The notes below the pieces were generated by a model. That model saw nothing but the letters and a program-made list of their open reading frames with translations, had not been told where the DNA came from and made no database searches. Positions 48,342 to 61,329 of a stretch of DNA of 64,000 bases are shown here, piece by piece (within the stretch, counting starts at the first letter, position 1; each line of letters starts with the position of its first letter). The position numbers and the translations under genes are program-made. Source of the DNA: Planococcus citri (lineage: Eukaryota > Arthropoda > Insecta > Hemiptera > Pseudococcidae); contig NC_088678.1 in the NCBI RefSeq assembly GCF_950023065.1, positions 82,555,590 through 82,619,589 of the forward strand, in the 5' to 3' direction.

Positions 48342-48872
48342 ATGGCGAATATGCTCAAAGTTTTCGGCGGTCTCAAAGATTTCTTGAAAAAAGAAGAAGT
48401 CGTCAAAGACGGCCCCATCTTTCGATTCCATAACGTGTTCACCGCTATCATCTTGTTCTCGTGCTCGTTGATAGTGACCGCTTCTCAACTCGTTGGTGAT
48501 CCCATCCAATGCATCGTTGACGACAGTGAGAAAAGACTAAGGAAACCGATCAATACGTATTGCTGGATTACGTCCACGTTTACCATTCCTCGAGTCCCCG
48601 GCGAGCAAGTGGGCCTTCATGTGGCTCATCCGGGCGTCGGGCCCGACATCGGAGGCAATTCGTCCAAGACTTACTACACCTACTACCAATGGGTTTGCTT
48701 CGTGTTATTCTTCCAAGGAGCCGCGTGCTACTTTCCCAAATGGTTGTGGGATAATTACGAAGGCGGTCTAATGAAAACTCTGGTCACCGGACTCAATCAT
48801 TACATGTACACTGAGAAAGAAAAAAATATCAAAAAAGATACCATCGTTCAATACGTACTAGATCATGCTAAG
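48342..48872 (+). CDS. inx1: Innexin, Inx1/ogre type, coding exon 1
   Basis: Encodes residues 1-177 of a gap-junction innexin of the plasma membrane. Such subunits form channels linking the cytoplasm of neighbouring cells. Visible features: an N-terminal segment before a first membrane span (about 33-52, FTAIILFSCSLIVTASQ); first extracellular loop with the two conserved cysteines C57 (DPIQC) and C74 (NTYCW); the family signature YYTYYQWVCFVLFF (about 111-124) opening the second span; and the start of the cytoplasmic loop. The start ATG has G at -3 and +4 (GATATGGCG) and gives the length expected for innexins. The exon ends CATGCTAAG|GTAAATAT, phase 0. KYYTYYQWVCFVLFFQ-like spacing and HPGV in loop 1 favour Inx1/ogre over Inx2 or shaking-B. 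Completed by 62943-63521. Confidence 0.95.
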
Positions 48873-50269
48873 GTAAATATAAATAATTATCATCCGTAAT
48901 GCTTATATTAACCTCCCTCCCCCCTCCCACCCTACACTTTTCATTTTCCCTCTTCCTACTTCACAAATCAGAGAATCGGTTCAGAATTTGTTTTCAGCAT
49001 CAGGATTACATCGACAATAAATGATGGGGGAAAAAAATCAATTTTGTCTCTCTATCTGGGTCTCATACAATTCAAACTTTCGATACCCCAACCCAACGAT
49101 TTAAAAATCCAACTAGTACATCGTATAATCGATCGAAATCGTACCACTTCCAACACAATCAAATTTATACAACATTATTAGGTGTACCTATGACGTACTT
49201 ATACCTACACGACAATACATAATGTATGTGTATTTATAAGTAAGTACATTACAATACGCTGCGTAATACCACCTCCTGATACTCTCGAGCTGTTTGTTAA
49301 AAGTCTTATAATCTTTGTTTATTTGTGTACGTAGTCGTGTACCGAAAAGCTCGCCGTATTTTTCGTGTATTATTTGTGTATACAAACTACAAACTTAGGT
49401 GGTAATATTATGCCCTGATGTACCTACATCAACCATTTAGGCATAATATACAATACAATATTATGCGTACACATACGAACCTATAATACCTATTCGAGTA
49501 CATTCGATACACTCGCCGGTTCGTGTGTAATGTGTATGTATTTATAAACCAGTTCTTACTCGTTTTAAATTCATTCGCTCGCATTATAATACAGATTCTT
49601 CTCGTTAATTCGCCTCATTTAAAACGATTAATACCGACGAGTCTGTGTTAGAAATACGATACTAATTACCATAGCCCCTTTTAATCCTGCAGTATAACCT
49701 ATTGATACCTTTAACCATCCCTCCCTGCCCTTGTCCCAGCTCGCAGGTTGTTTGTTTGTTTTCATTAAAATAGATATCCAAACAGTAACACCGCACCACA
49801 GGTGCAGGGTATAGACTGAGGTCGATACTTTTTTCTGTTTTTCACCAGATCTCATCTTGACACATCTGTAGAACAGTTTTTCTGGCTGCGAAGACTCCAC
49901 ATTGGCCATAAAAATGATGAAATCGAAGCCAGATGTTTCGAGTAGCTTCGAGTAATGTTCTTTTGACGGTTGAACTTCACCCTAAGCATAAAAACATCCC
50001 TGAGACTATATGAATGATGAAAAGTTGTCGAGCGATTGAAACATTTTCCCCTTCTTCTTCAAAACGTGCTCTTATAAGAGATAAGCATAGTCGATCATTT
50101 TAGGTGAATGTAACTGATGAAATCGAACCTGGAAGTTTCGAGTGTTTTTTTTTACTCAATTGAACTTCACCCTAAAAGATAACCCTGGCCCCTGAGAGGA
50201 CAAATCACGAAAATTACTCGAAAAACCGACCCCACCTCCCCCACTTGATCAAACATGGGTCTTTCTGTG
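48873..50269 (+). other. Proximal intron DNA, no feature seen to ~49.9 kb
   Basis: AT-rich with TAGGTACCTA-like words and TATG microsatellite pieces. From about 49.92 kb worn versions of the downstream tandem unit appear (GATGAAATCGAAnC...TTTCGAGT...CTTTTG). Confidence 0.4.
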
Positions 50270-50960
50270 ATTAACTAAATCGAATCTAGAAGCTTAATGT
50301 GATTCTCTCGTCAGTCAAGTATCAGTCAAAAACTACCTCTGAGATGAAAAACGTCGAAAAATGGTATTTGGAATTGACCCCCCCCCCCTATCGCCTCCTC
50401 ATTCCCCCAAAAAGTGCTTCCAGGACTAGATGAAGGTAATCAATTATTGACAATCAAAGCCGATTCCTCAAATGATTCTTTTGTCAGTTAAGTTTCAGCC
50501 AAAAATACCCATGAGATGAAAAACGTCGAAAAATGGTATTTGGAATTGACCCCCCCCCTATCGTCTCCTCCTTCCCCCAAAAAGTGCTCCCGGGACTAGA
50601 TGAATGTAATCAATTATTGACGATCGAAGCAGATTCCTCAAATGGTTCTTTTGTCAGTCAAGTTACAGCCCAAAAATACCCCTGAGATGAAAAACATCGA
50701 AAAATGGTATTTGGAATTGACCCCCCCCCCCCCACCCAAAAAGTGCTCGCAGCACTAAAGGTATTAACCAATTATTAACAATCAAAGCCAGATTCCTCAA
50801 AATGGTTCTCTTGTCAGTTGAAAAGAGTATTCTAGAGATAACGAATAAATAAATCGAATTTGATGTCGTTCAATTGAGCACCCTCCCCTTCCCTCCAGAA
50901 TATGCTCTTTCGATTGGGCCCAATTATTAACAATCCAATCCTGATGCCTCAAGATGTTAT
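50270..50960 (+). repeat. Tandem array, ~170-bp unit, with C-tracts
   Basis: The landmark TTTTGTCAGTnAAGTTTCAGCC recurs near 50309, 50480 and 50649, and a worn one near 50810, a step of about 170 bp. Each unit contains GAGATGAAAAACGTCGAAAA, TGGTATTTGGAATTGACC, a run of 9-14 C, CCCCCAAAAAGTGCTC and CAATTATTGACAATC. The C-run length differs in each copy. Confidence 0.8.
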
Positions 50961-51700
50961 TTTTCGAATTGAATGACGAAAATCTGAGTTGATGAATTGA
51001 CAAGAGCAGACCCATCGACTCCGATTCAGCAAAAATTTGGCTCGTGGAAAGAGCTTCTCAACCAGACCTCAGAACCAAATTTTGAGCTGCCCAAGTTGAT
51101 TATTCGATTTCTGGCGAATTTTTTTAAAATGGTGGAAATGTACCCCATTCGTACTTCAATTTTCTACAGCAAAAAAAGTGAACTTATAAATGAAAATCTG
51201 AAAATCAGCCCCTGTTTTAAAGTCTACCCCTCCCCCTCCCCCTCCCATCGATTTACACTATTTTTGAGCCGATCTGGAGCCTCCAGCAAAAGATGACTTT
51301 TACCAAAAAATTCAAAAACATTCACTGTGAACTCATCATCACCTCAGATTTGTGATTCACTGACCTTAATCGATTTGGAATGTCGAACATATGACGAGGC
51401 TAAATTTTCAGCTGCCAAAATTGATCACAGCGCCTTCTGGAGCAATTTGAATTGATGGAGAAAATTCAACGTTTGCTGGAGGCAACAGCTCGGCTCGAAA
51501 ATGGTGGCAATCGATTTGCAAGTGTTGGAACTTTTTAAAAATTTCTTGTAAAAATTGGTGACTTGAGAACTAACTTGTGAAAAAAATACCCTTTTCAAAC
51601 AGCCACCTCCAAAAAGTCGAGAAATCAACTTGGACACCTCTAAATTTGGTTCAGAGGTCTGAGTGAAGATACTCTACAGTCTTCAAAATTCAGCTGACAG
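50961..51700. repeat. Family A relic
   Basis: Worn family A landmarks: GGAAAGAGCTTCTCAACCAGAC, TTTTGAGCTGCCCAAGTTGA, TTCGATTTCTGGCGAATTTT, CTGGAGCCTCCAGC, GCGCCTTCTGGAGCAATTTG and a final TGGACACCTCTAAATTTGG. Other material is interspersed. Confidence 0.55.
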
Positions 51701-54700
51701 AGTTGACTTGTTGTAAAGGTTAATTGAAACTGAAATTCTCTCCTCCCTTGCCTCGTAAAAAAGAGGTTCTATAGGATAGAGGTAATGATGAAATCAAAAC
51801 CAAATGTCTCGATGGTTTTTTGGCCAGCCTACTCCAAAGTTGAAAGATACCCCAGAGACCATGAATGACGAAAATTGGTGTTATGGACTTAAGGAACACC
51901 CCTCCTCCCCCTCACCTGGTGAATGTGCTTCTAGGATACGGGTAATCGATAATTGCGAATTTAATATGTAAATAGGAGATATTCTCTATGATAATTTCAC
52001 GTAAAACAATTTTGGTCTGGTAAAAAGCAGGCCCACGGTATGTTGCATAAGGGTAGCCAAGGTCCGTGGAATTGCCAAAAGCTTTTCATCAGGTTAGAAG
52101 AATTCGTGATTATTTTTCTACAGTTTTCTTAAAAAATCAGAAAAATCCAGAAGACGAAAACAAGAAATTTTTCATAGTAAATTTCCAAGTACTTGACCCG
52201 ATTCGGCAATAATTTTTATATTCGATTTCTAAAATTACAATTTGAAATGGTTTTTTGAATCAAGAAGGGCTACACAGTTCCTTAAGCCCATCTACAATAA
52301 AAATTCAATCCTAATCGCAGATTTCAGGGTCATTAAAATGAGAATCTCTACGCTAATTTTTTTTTTTAATAAATCGCAAACTCGATCGAGTTTCTGGAAT
52401 TTAGCTGATAAAAGAAATTATTGGAAGAGGTGAGAAGGAGGGGGAGGGGTCGTATTTTTTGATATTTCCTTGGGCCTGGGTTGAAAAAAATTCCAGCCAT
52501 GAGTCTGACCAAAATTATCAAATTGCCTACCTAGTTCATTTTCAACCAGGCATAGATAGCAAAAAAAAAAAAAAAAAAAATAGAAATAAAATACCTAACT
52601 ATCGCATACTTCTGCAGTATAAGTTTATTGAACTCGACGGTCAATTTTAATTACCTTTTCTACGATTCGTTTACTATCCAACTACATACGAGTATTTGTA
52701 CACAGACAACGTTACACCCGCAAATGATTAATTATCCGCATCGAGTTGTGCACGAGCACTCGCCCGAATGCCAAAAATGAAATCTAAAATACGAGTTGTC
52801 AAATTTTATGACCGCGTTAATGACTGATTTTGGGAAATGTGTTAAAAGGTTGAAATCCTATACTCAAACTATATGAGGCGTTTCTTTGAAGTTATTACTC
52901 GTATTTCAGCCAATTGAGTTTGGAGACATTTCCACGTCTACCTACCACGTATTCAACTACATTCAATCGTATTGTTGGCCATTGAGCACTGACAAGAGTA
53001 TGATGAAACTTGCAAACAGTCCTAACGTGTGAATTGGGTTTTATAGCCACGTTTTATTATCATTCGCCTACTGTGGTCGTAAAAAGTCAGCCTGCATCGT
53101 GAAAAATTCTGAATTTTTCATACAGTAACGGTTACCAACTCGATTACAATGAGTTCTTTTATCGTAATACGTAGGTCATCGCCGAGCAGGCGAGCACTCT
53201 GGATTTCCCAACATGGGATGATACGTCTGTCTACCTATCAGAGCGTTAAAAATTAAAATTTTCCAATAGGACTGGTCCAGTTTTGAAGTAATATATTTGA
53301 AAATATGCTACTACCACTACCCCCTTCCCAGTTCTCCATTTAAAACGATTTATAAATTCGAGATGAAAAAAAAACTGAATCACAATAATTCTTAGAACCA
53401 AATACCTAGGTGAATATTTTCTCCAATAAAAATCAAAATATGTGATGATTTTCAATGAATTTTGGAAGTTTGACATTACGCAAGATTGATCAATTAGATT
53501 CCAACTTACTCTCATTTCAGACGTTCCACATTTCTCAATCCGCGATTCGAGGAAAATTACTCCCTCTACCCTCTTCTTCCTACAATTCTACTTTATCAAA
53601 AACCCATAGCGTCATCTTATAAACGTTCAAACGAATCAATCGATGTAGGTAGAATAATGAAGACCGAGGGGAGAAACACTGAAAAAAAAAATAGTTCATT
53701 ATCGTCTGACAATTAGTCTCCATGAAATCAGTTCTCGTTTGCATAAACTATAAGCCACCGGATTATCACACAGGACGGACATAAAAATTATGAATAATAG
53801 TCTCCTCTTATCAACTATTACGTCATAGTGTAATGTATAAATTATAAACATGGTTGATGACAGATATCGATAGTAAAAAACATTCGTCCATCTGTTCCTC
53901 AAATATTGAGAATTTTTTTACCTTGTACTTTGGCCCATTGGGAGAAATTCATCACGTATTGTTTACCTATTTGTTATCACTAATTTTGAACCTTTTGTCA
54001 CAAATTTCTTTTGTACCAGAATTCATTCCTAATCAAACAAAACGTGCTGTTGAGGGGTTCGGTTTATTTTTGGTTTCAATATCAAGTAGGTATGCGTATG
54101 CATCACGACGATCGTACTGCTGCAATATTAATAGGCAACGTTAAAACGCTTTGAAAACTTTTACAACTACATCTGGATGTCATTTTGAAATTAAATACTT
54201 CGAAAATATTAACGAACTTTTACACACATGTGTGTATTTTTGTTGAAAACCTTGTGAAGATCCCGAGGGAGATGAAGGTCAACTGACGACTGTATGAGAA
54301 AATGAAATTATTTCTCTCGAATGATCATAAAATTTATATTTGCTTCCAAGATGCTACTTTGAAAGTAGATTTTGGAGTTACCAGAGCAAATAACACCAAT
54401 TTTCTGTAAAAAAAAAAAAAAAAAAAATTAAAAATGACCCATCCTGCGTGAATTTTAAGAATTTCCATGCCAGAAGTTCAATATTGAAAAATTAGGTCCT
54501 CAATACGAGCACGAGGATATCCCAAAGTTAAACTTGACACAGCAAATTACCTCTTTACCCAAAATATACAAATTTTTACAAATTTGGAAGCATTAAAATT
54601 TTATAGATTATCAAAAACTTCCAAAAAATTGCGTTTTTCACCAGATTTTTTTTTAAATTTCTAATTCAAAAATGAAATGTTGACAAATTTTCAAAAACTT

Positions 54701-56051
54701 TTTCGATTTTGCTCACAACACATTACACAATATTGTTTAAGTTATTCTTCATCGAAATTTTTTCAAATTCAAAAACAGTAACATTTTTCTGATCATCGAA
54801 ATTTCAGTTTTTTACCAAATTTTTTGTGAATTCTAAATTCCAAAATTGTGAAACTTTTTCTCTAAAAGCTGTCGAAGTTGTCATTAAAAAAAAAATGAAA
54901 CGTTGTTTAAATTGTTTCTCAGGGAGGCCGAAGCGTGACGAAAGGATATCTGGTGAGCGGGGGGGGGGTGCGAAATTTTCTCAGCTTTTCATGCCTGACT
55001 CCCCCCTTTCCCTCCCTCTAGTATTTTTCATGCTAATTTGCCAGATGTGGTTCGAACAAATTTTGGTGAAAACAAAAATGTTGAATAATTTCAACCTTGA
55101 CAAAAAATTTGAATTGCTCCATTGCAAGGGTGGTACTGAAATCAAAAATTCGCATTTTTTGTGTTTTTTTACCAGCCTTTTGGCGTTTGAAAATCTTTGA
55201 TTTTACTCGAGCGAAGCTTCAGAAAATTTACAATTAGTGAGGTAACACAAAAAATTATTTTCAAAACGAAAAGTTTCAAAGCTAAAATGTAGTGATTTTT
55301 GGTAGGTACTTTTGAATAAAATTTTACACCTGAAAATTTTTGAGAATTTTTAATTCAAGCTCCCTTGCTTACCTACTCAATTTCCACTCAATTTAAACAA
55401 CTTTTTCCAACTCAACCAATTTCTCCCAAAAGTTCCCATCCCAATTCTTGTAAATTTTACTGTCTTGAGTGGGGAGGAGGATACACCAATTTTTTCGGCA
55501 CGCTTCGAGGGGGGAAGGGGGAGAGGTTGAAAACATTTTCAGGTGATATTTAGGTCTACTGAAGTTGTATCCTCGATTTCTAAAGTGAATGACGACTCGA
55601 GTTCAATCTTTTTCGAAAACATACTTATCGCAACCGTTTTTCAGTCAAACTTCTCGTATGAAAATTTTTCACAATATTTCATCATAAATGATCGTGAATG
55701 TTCAACGACCAAAAACCCTCATTTCTACACAGCTAAAATGTCAACAATTTGTAAAATATCGTGAAAAAACAGCGACAGAGATGAGACATACCTATAGCCA
55801 AGTATTGTTTGAATTGTTGGAAAATTCTAAAAAAAAAAATAAAATAAATAATAAGGAAATAGTCGTTAATACCTATTCTTTTACGTATTGTCAAAATTTA
55901 GGTATCTCGTTACCATTGTTGTGTCGTGTCAATATGTAGTACAAATAATGACAATTATTTCGAAATAACTGATGAAAGGGACTCTAGAGACAAATCATGG
56001 TATGGGAGCTAACGAGCTATGTTTGTCCTTTTGTTCGACTTGTTTTCGCAG
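51701..56051. other. Intron DNA, no feature seen
   Basis: AT-rich, with poly-A runs at about 52561-52580 and 54409-54427 and several C- or G-rich runs. Splice-like sites (- donor at 53505, - donor at 55372) lack coding patches. Open frames in this stretch show no motifs. Confidence 0.4.
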
Positions 56052-56076
56052 ACCACCAAATAATTTCAATTTCTAG

Positions 56077-56097
56077 GAAATATGCCCGAATACTCAG
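56077..56097 (+). other. inx1: Candidate 21-nt in-frame microexon of inx1
   Basis: Within the phase-0 inx1 intron, an acceptor (TTTCAATTTCTAG) and a consensus donor (CTCAG|GTAAGTACC) bound 21 nt with no stop in phase 0, adding EICPNTQ to the cytoplasmic loop between Lys177 and Thr178. A stronger acceptor 25 bp upstream (TTCGACTTGTTTTCGCAG, exon from 56052) shares the donor and would give a 46-nt exon with an in-frame TAA after three codons, i.e. a poison exon. Either use is unproven. Confidence 0.3.
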
Positions 56098-57795
56098 GTA
56101 AGTACCTTATATGAAAGAAATGAGACGGCGACTTGTTATCAATCTGAAGGTCTAGACTCTTTCCTGTTCCAACAGTCAGCTTGTTAGAATGTGAAAAACG
56201 TCCTGCAATGATGTAGAACTTAGCATCATTATACATACTATAGTTGTAGGTACATGGAAATAAATTCAGTATTTTCCCCTCGAGTCGATTTCATCATCTT
56301 GAACTCTGTCTAGGTAGGTACCTATTGTAATTTTAAATTTCAAGCTGAAATTGAACCGAATATTTCGTATTCCAAGAACCGATGAAATTACAATATCTAA
56401 TGCATTCGATCGCCTCTTTATCTCATCCCATTACATTTTCGATAAAAATTATCATCTTCTGTACGAGAGTTCAAACATGCTCAACTATATGGTGAATAGT
56501 GGTATGGCAGAGGCAGTTTCTTTTAAATTGTATGTACTACGTAATGCACCATTAACGAGCATCTGCTAATAAGCCTTAGTCCTCTGTTCTTTCGCATTTT
56601 TCCGCTGGTAGGTATTCGATGTGTTAATGGCTCGCCAGTCGTCATTATTGCGAAAATAAAAATCACAATTTTCTTAGAAATTGATCTTCGCTATTCTTAC
56701 AACTTGATCTATAGGTGGGTATAGTGTTGATTTTTCGATTCCATTTCTGGTAGGTATTGTTTATTCCCTTCTAATGGGTAATCAGTTCACTGTTCATTTA
56801 CACGTAGATCGTATAGGTCTCCTTGCCATGTGAGAAAATTCTCTGAACCATATCCATCGGATATATCAGAAGAGTATTGAAGTACTGTGCCGGTGTTTTG
56901 TTGTTTTGTTCCAAGTTAGGTCATCGCCGTCGTCGTCGACCCCTTATTGGGTCATCGTTCGGGTATATTTATAACTGCGTTATCATTTTACCTACATTCT
57001 AGTGCGTCTACTACGAGTATTTTCGTTCCGAACACCCAATATGCATTTGTACACGTGAAAAAAAGCCACCCTAACGACGTAAACGCCTAGTTACGCAAAT
57101 ACACTGCCACGTGTATGTTCACGCAAGCGTAGTAGGCCTAAACTATCGTACTACGAGCAAGTACCTTACCTACATCGTATACTTGCACGTAGCTTACGTT
57201 AGGGTTCCATGAAAGACTTGAGTAACGATTTCCGTCTGTCCCAGCAATCCTTTCGATTCGACAGCTGACTCGTACTCCGGTCAATACTCGACACTTTGAT
57301 GGGGTTGAAAATCGTCTTAATAACGACGTCACTGCCACTGGTATGACGGCATAATATGTACATTTACGTTGTGACCATCAGATTTCAATAATTTATGTCT
57401 AATAATTATTGTACTTATTCGTAAAGAAAGTACCTACGTATCAGAGTCGTAATTGCTTTTCTAGGACATAAAACACCATGTTAACTGTTGATTGAACAGG
57501 ATTAATAAACGAGCTTGAGAATTTCCACTATATGTGTGATGTAACTGCCTGTACTGTTTGGTCTCAGAAACGCAGGAAAAGTCAAGGAAATTACATTCTT
57601 GTGGAAAAATTGCAGAACTTTGCCCCCGCCACAATTTATTGAAAATTGAAAATTCAAGAAAAACACGTTCAGATCATCTATTTCATAATGATCAGCATCA
57701 CTGAAACCCGATTAACTTATAGGTACATGCCTATACAATACGATTTGTTCAATTTTCAGGACGAGGGGGGGGCAATCGGGTCGTCGAATAAAAAA
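56098..57795. other. Intron DNA, no feature seen
   Basis: No recognisable gene. Around 56.9-57.3 kb the DNA is CpG-richer (GTCATCGCCGTCGTCGTCGA, TAACGACGTCACTGCC), possibly control sequence; a 66-codon - strand frame there is unrecognised. Confidence 0.35.
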
Positions 57796-57958
57796 AACGA
57801 GATGATATTCGTATTCAATGCTTCCAAAAACTGATAATCCACCATTTGTCACACGATTTCTTCAATTTTAAAACAATTTTGGGGACTAACGGGGGCGTTA
57901 GAGGTACCGAAATAAGAAAATAAGTTGATATTCGTAATCAGCGCTCCCAAAAACCTAG
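57796..57958 (+). repeat. Two copies of the dispersed ~60-bp motif
   Basis: About 57796-57857 (GATGATATTCGTATTCAATG ... TTTGTCACACGATTTC) and 57921-57958 (GTTGATATTCGTAATCAGCG, CTCCCAAAAACCTA), the second cut by the foldback element that starts at 57959. A matching right half (TCTCGAAAAC ... ACGACATGTAACAGTAC) appears just after it near 60100. Confidence 0.6.
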
Positions 57959-60078
57959 TAGTCCGGCATATGCCAACAGGAGTAATTGCACCACCCGCCC
58001 CCCCCACCGATCCTCTGGGACAACTTTTTTCCTAAAGGGGACATCCTGAGGAACATTTTAAAGCAAACTTGACCAAAAAAAAGTTGGCCTTACTTAAAAA
58101 ATGGCGGCCATTTTGATTGACAGGTTGGCCGAAGTCGAAGATTTTACGTTTTAACATGGGACTTGCACGAAATTTTTCAAACTTTCCAAAGGTAGATCGA
58201 AAGATCATGCAAAAATTTATCACCTGTCAAAATTTCAAGTGCTAAAGTGTGTTTTTCGATTTTTAGTGAATTTTTGAAAATCCAATTTAGGTTAAAAACG
58301 AGAGAAAAAATCAAAATTTTACCAAATTGACCAAGAAAGCTGAAATTTGGGATATACCCTATTCTCGACATGCCAAATCGATTGGAAACGGCTTCAACCC
58401 GTTTGGAGCAGTTTTGGAGCCTCCAGCAGATTTTTGAAACTCGAAATGTCCATAAAATTCCATCAAATTGGAGTTGTAAAGTTGAAATTTATTCTAAAAA
58501 CTAATTTCAATACGCTACGAAGTACTGCAGATGAATTTCGAGTCATTTTGGAGGCTCCAGTGACTTTTTGACCATTCCTGAAGCCTCCAGCAGATTTTTT
58601 AAACTTTACATTTTTACAAAATTTCATCAAATGGAGATGGAAAGCTGAAATTTACTCTACACTCCAATTTTAACACCCTCTGCAGACGACTTCAGGTGGG
58701 TTCAAGTCATTTTAGAGCCTCCAGCGACTTTTTTGAAAATTACTGGAACCTCGAGTAGGTTTTTGAAACTTGAAATTTCCCCAAAATTTCATCAAATTGA
58801 GATGGAGAGTCGAAATTCATTCTGCAAACTAATTTCAATACGCTACGAAGTTGACTGCTGGTGGATTTCAAGTCGTTTTGGAGCCTCCAGCGACTTTTCG
58901 AAAGGTTGTATGGAGTTTTTTTGGAAAATTGAAATTTCCTAAAAGTAGCTGGATGCTTCATCAAAACCATCTGAAACCACCATGTAGCCTGCGAAGTAAA
59001 TTTCAGCTTGCCAACTCCATTTGATAAATTAATGTTAGGGAAATTTCAAGTTCCAAAAATCTGCTGGAGGCTCCAGTAATTTTCAAAAAAGTCGCTGAAG
59101 GCTCTAAAATGACTTGAACACACCTGAAGTCGTCTTCAGAGGGTGTGAAAATTGGAGTGTAGAGTAAATTTCAGCTTTCCATCTCCATTTGAAGAGTGAT
59201 ATTCCAAAACTCGCTTTGTCCATTTTCACAACTTTTCAGGAGAGAGGAAAAACAGTTTCCCTTTAAACGGGTAAATTGGCTTTTTAGGCGAGTTTAGCAC
59301 TTTATTTGGGTGGATTTATGATGTAGGAGTGTAGGTATACATTTCATCCACTAAATTCTGCTGAAAAAATTTCAATAAAAATGGACAAAGCGCGTTTTGG
59401 AACATTATTTTTTTTTTAATTTTTAGTGAATTGGCTATTTAGGTGAGTTTAACACCTCATTTTGGTAGGTTGATGATGTAGGAATGTGAGTTAATACTTC
59501 ATCTACCAGGTACCACTGAAAACCCAACTTTGATAAAAATGGACAAAGCGAGTTTTGGAATATCACTCTTCATTTAATGAAATTTTGTGAAAATTTAAAA
59601 TTTCAAAAATCTGCCGGAGGCTCCAGAACTGCTCAAAACGGGTTGAAACCGTTTCCAATCGATTTGGCATGTCGAGAATAGGGTATATCCCAAATTTCAG
59701 CTATCTCGGTCAATTTGGTAAAATTTTGATTTTTTCCCTCATTTTTGGGCTAAATTCGATTTTTAAAAATTCACTAAAAATTGAAAAACGCACTTTAGCA
59801 CTTGAAATTTTGGCAGGTTATGAATTTTTGCATGATCTTTCGATCTACCTTTGTAAAGTTTGAAAAAGTTCGTGCAAGTCCTATGTTAAAACGCAAAATC
59901 TGCGACTTCGGCTGACCTGTCAATCAAAATGACCGCCATTTTGTAAGTAAGGCCAATTTTTTTTTGGGCAAGTTTGCTTTAAAATGTTCCTTAGGATGTC
60001 CCCTTTAAGAAAAAAGCTGTCCCGGAGGATCAGCGGGGTAGGTGGGTGCAATAACTCCTATTGTCATATGCCGGACTA
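57959..60078. mobile_element. TAGTCCGG foldback element, two-armed, with nested MITE
   Basis: Termini TAGTCCGGCATATGCCAAC (left, two changes) and ATTGTCATATGCCGGACTA (right). The arms carry the same landmark order as the copy at 23465-25141: AAGTTGGCCTTACTT, GATCGAAAGATCATGCA, GGGATATACCCTATTCTCG, ATCGATTGGAAACGG and CTGGAGGCTCC units. The middle holds the ACTTCAGGTGGGTTCAAGTC / GACTTGAACACACCTGAAGT pair. The right arm is split by a 381-bp MITE. Flanks read TAG and TAA, an imperfect 3-bp repeat. No open frame of note. Confidence 0.85.
59191..59571. mobile_element. Nested 381-bp MITE with ~36-bp TIRs
   Basis: Left terminus GAAGAGTGATATTCCAAAAC continues CTCGCTTTGTCCATTTT; the right terminus is the exact reverse complement. 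ATTT flanks both sides (59187-59190 and 59572-59575), a likely 4-bp target duplication, and removing it restores the host arm sequence (CATCTCCATTT...AATGAAATTTTG). Inside, a segment of about 140 bp is present twice in direct order (59268-59411 and 59428-59571), each ending AAAATGGACAAAGCGnGTTT, so the right terminus itself is part of the duplicated unit. Confidence 0.8.
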
Positions 60079-61329
60079 TAACATACCCATGTCATTCTCG
60101 AAAACGTCTAAAACGACATGTAACAGTACAATACTTCTAAATTTTTTACCAAGATTTGAAAGCTTTGTACCCCCTCTCCCCCTCTTCCAAGAAATATATA
60201 CCACATTGAAAAGTTTTCAAGTGTAAATATCATAAAAATGCATGCATCTTGATTTTTTTTTTTTAGTTCCTAAATCATAGTTCCAAAGTAGGAAAATTTT
60301 TTGAAAATTCAACTTTGAAAAAAGCTCAACATCAAATTTGGTCAACATAATTCGAAACTAATCTAAATCACTTTTAAAATGTCGCAAACAAATTTTTTCC
60401 ACTGAAAAAAAAAAAAACAGCTCCACCAGCCTCAAAGGAAATTTGAGAAACCTTCAAGAAAATTTTGAGCTAAATCGAACCTTGCTGCCAATTGTAAAAT
60501 TAGTTCATTTTGGTTGAAAATGAGTAGTTTCTTTTATCCTGGAACTGGAAGATTAATTTTCCTGAGGTGACCTTGTTTTTATAGAAATCAATTTGGTGAG
60601 GGAATTGTGTACACGTACCCTGAAATTTTAGAAAATTCAATGAATATTTCGGTGCCTGGTTTTGATTTTAATACTGAAGTAAATATTTTGGAACGGAGAG
60701 GGGAGAGGGAGGAGATTGAATGCCTCAAAATGTCAAATTCAAAATTGTTTTTCATTTTTAAACATTTTAGGGGCCCATAATTTTTTCAATCAACACTACG
60801 AAAATTTTTTTTATGGGAACTCAAAATTCAAGAATCATTGATTTATGAATTCAAATAACTACTCTCGTTTGGGGCATGAAAAACATAAAGAAACAGACCA
60901 GGGAAGGGTATTTAAATTCTTTCAATTTTCTTCGACATTTTTTGGTTGTCGCACAATCTTTTCATACCTACCTCAATGAGACAACAAAATGCTTGAAAAT
61001 TCCTAATGAAATGCATTAATTTATAAAAATGTCAGGACCTTTCAAACATTTGTTTCATTTTTTATTTTTCCTGATTTTTCTCGATTTTAAGAGCTCAGCA
61101 CGCAGTTTTAATTTTTGAAAAGTATGTTTTTTGGAAAAATTCCGAGGCAGAAATGGAGCAGTGAAAAAGACATTCATCACATTAATTTTCAACTGTGGGG
61201 AGGGGGGGGGGGGGTGAAATTCTTTCGGCGCTACGTTCTTGGATTCCAGGAGGGGAATAAAAAAATATATTATATGTAATTATTTTATATTGAAGGGAGG
61301 AGGAGATTATGAAAAAAATGAAACTTAGA
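60079..61329. other. AT-rich intron DNA, no gene seen
   Basis: Contains poly-G near 61200-61215 and A/T runs; no recognisable gene or bounded repeat apart from the motif half at about 60100. Confidence 0.4.

Noticed and set aside
57138..57338. 66-codon - strand frame in a CpG-richer patch of the inx1 intron
   Set aside because: Not recognised, and no partner exon; kept only as possible control sequence.
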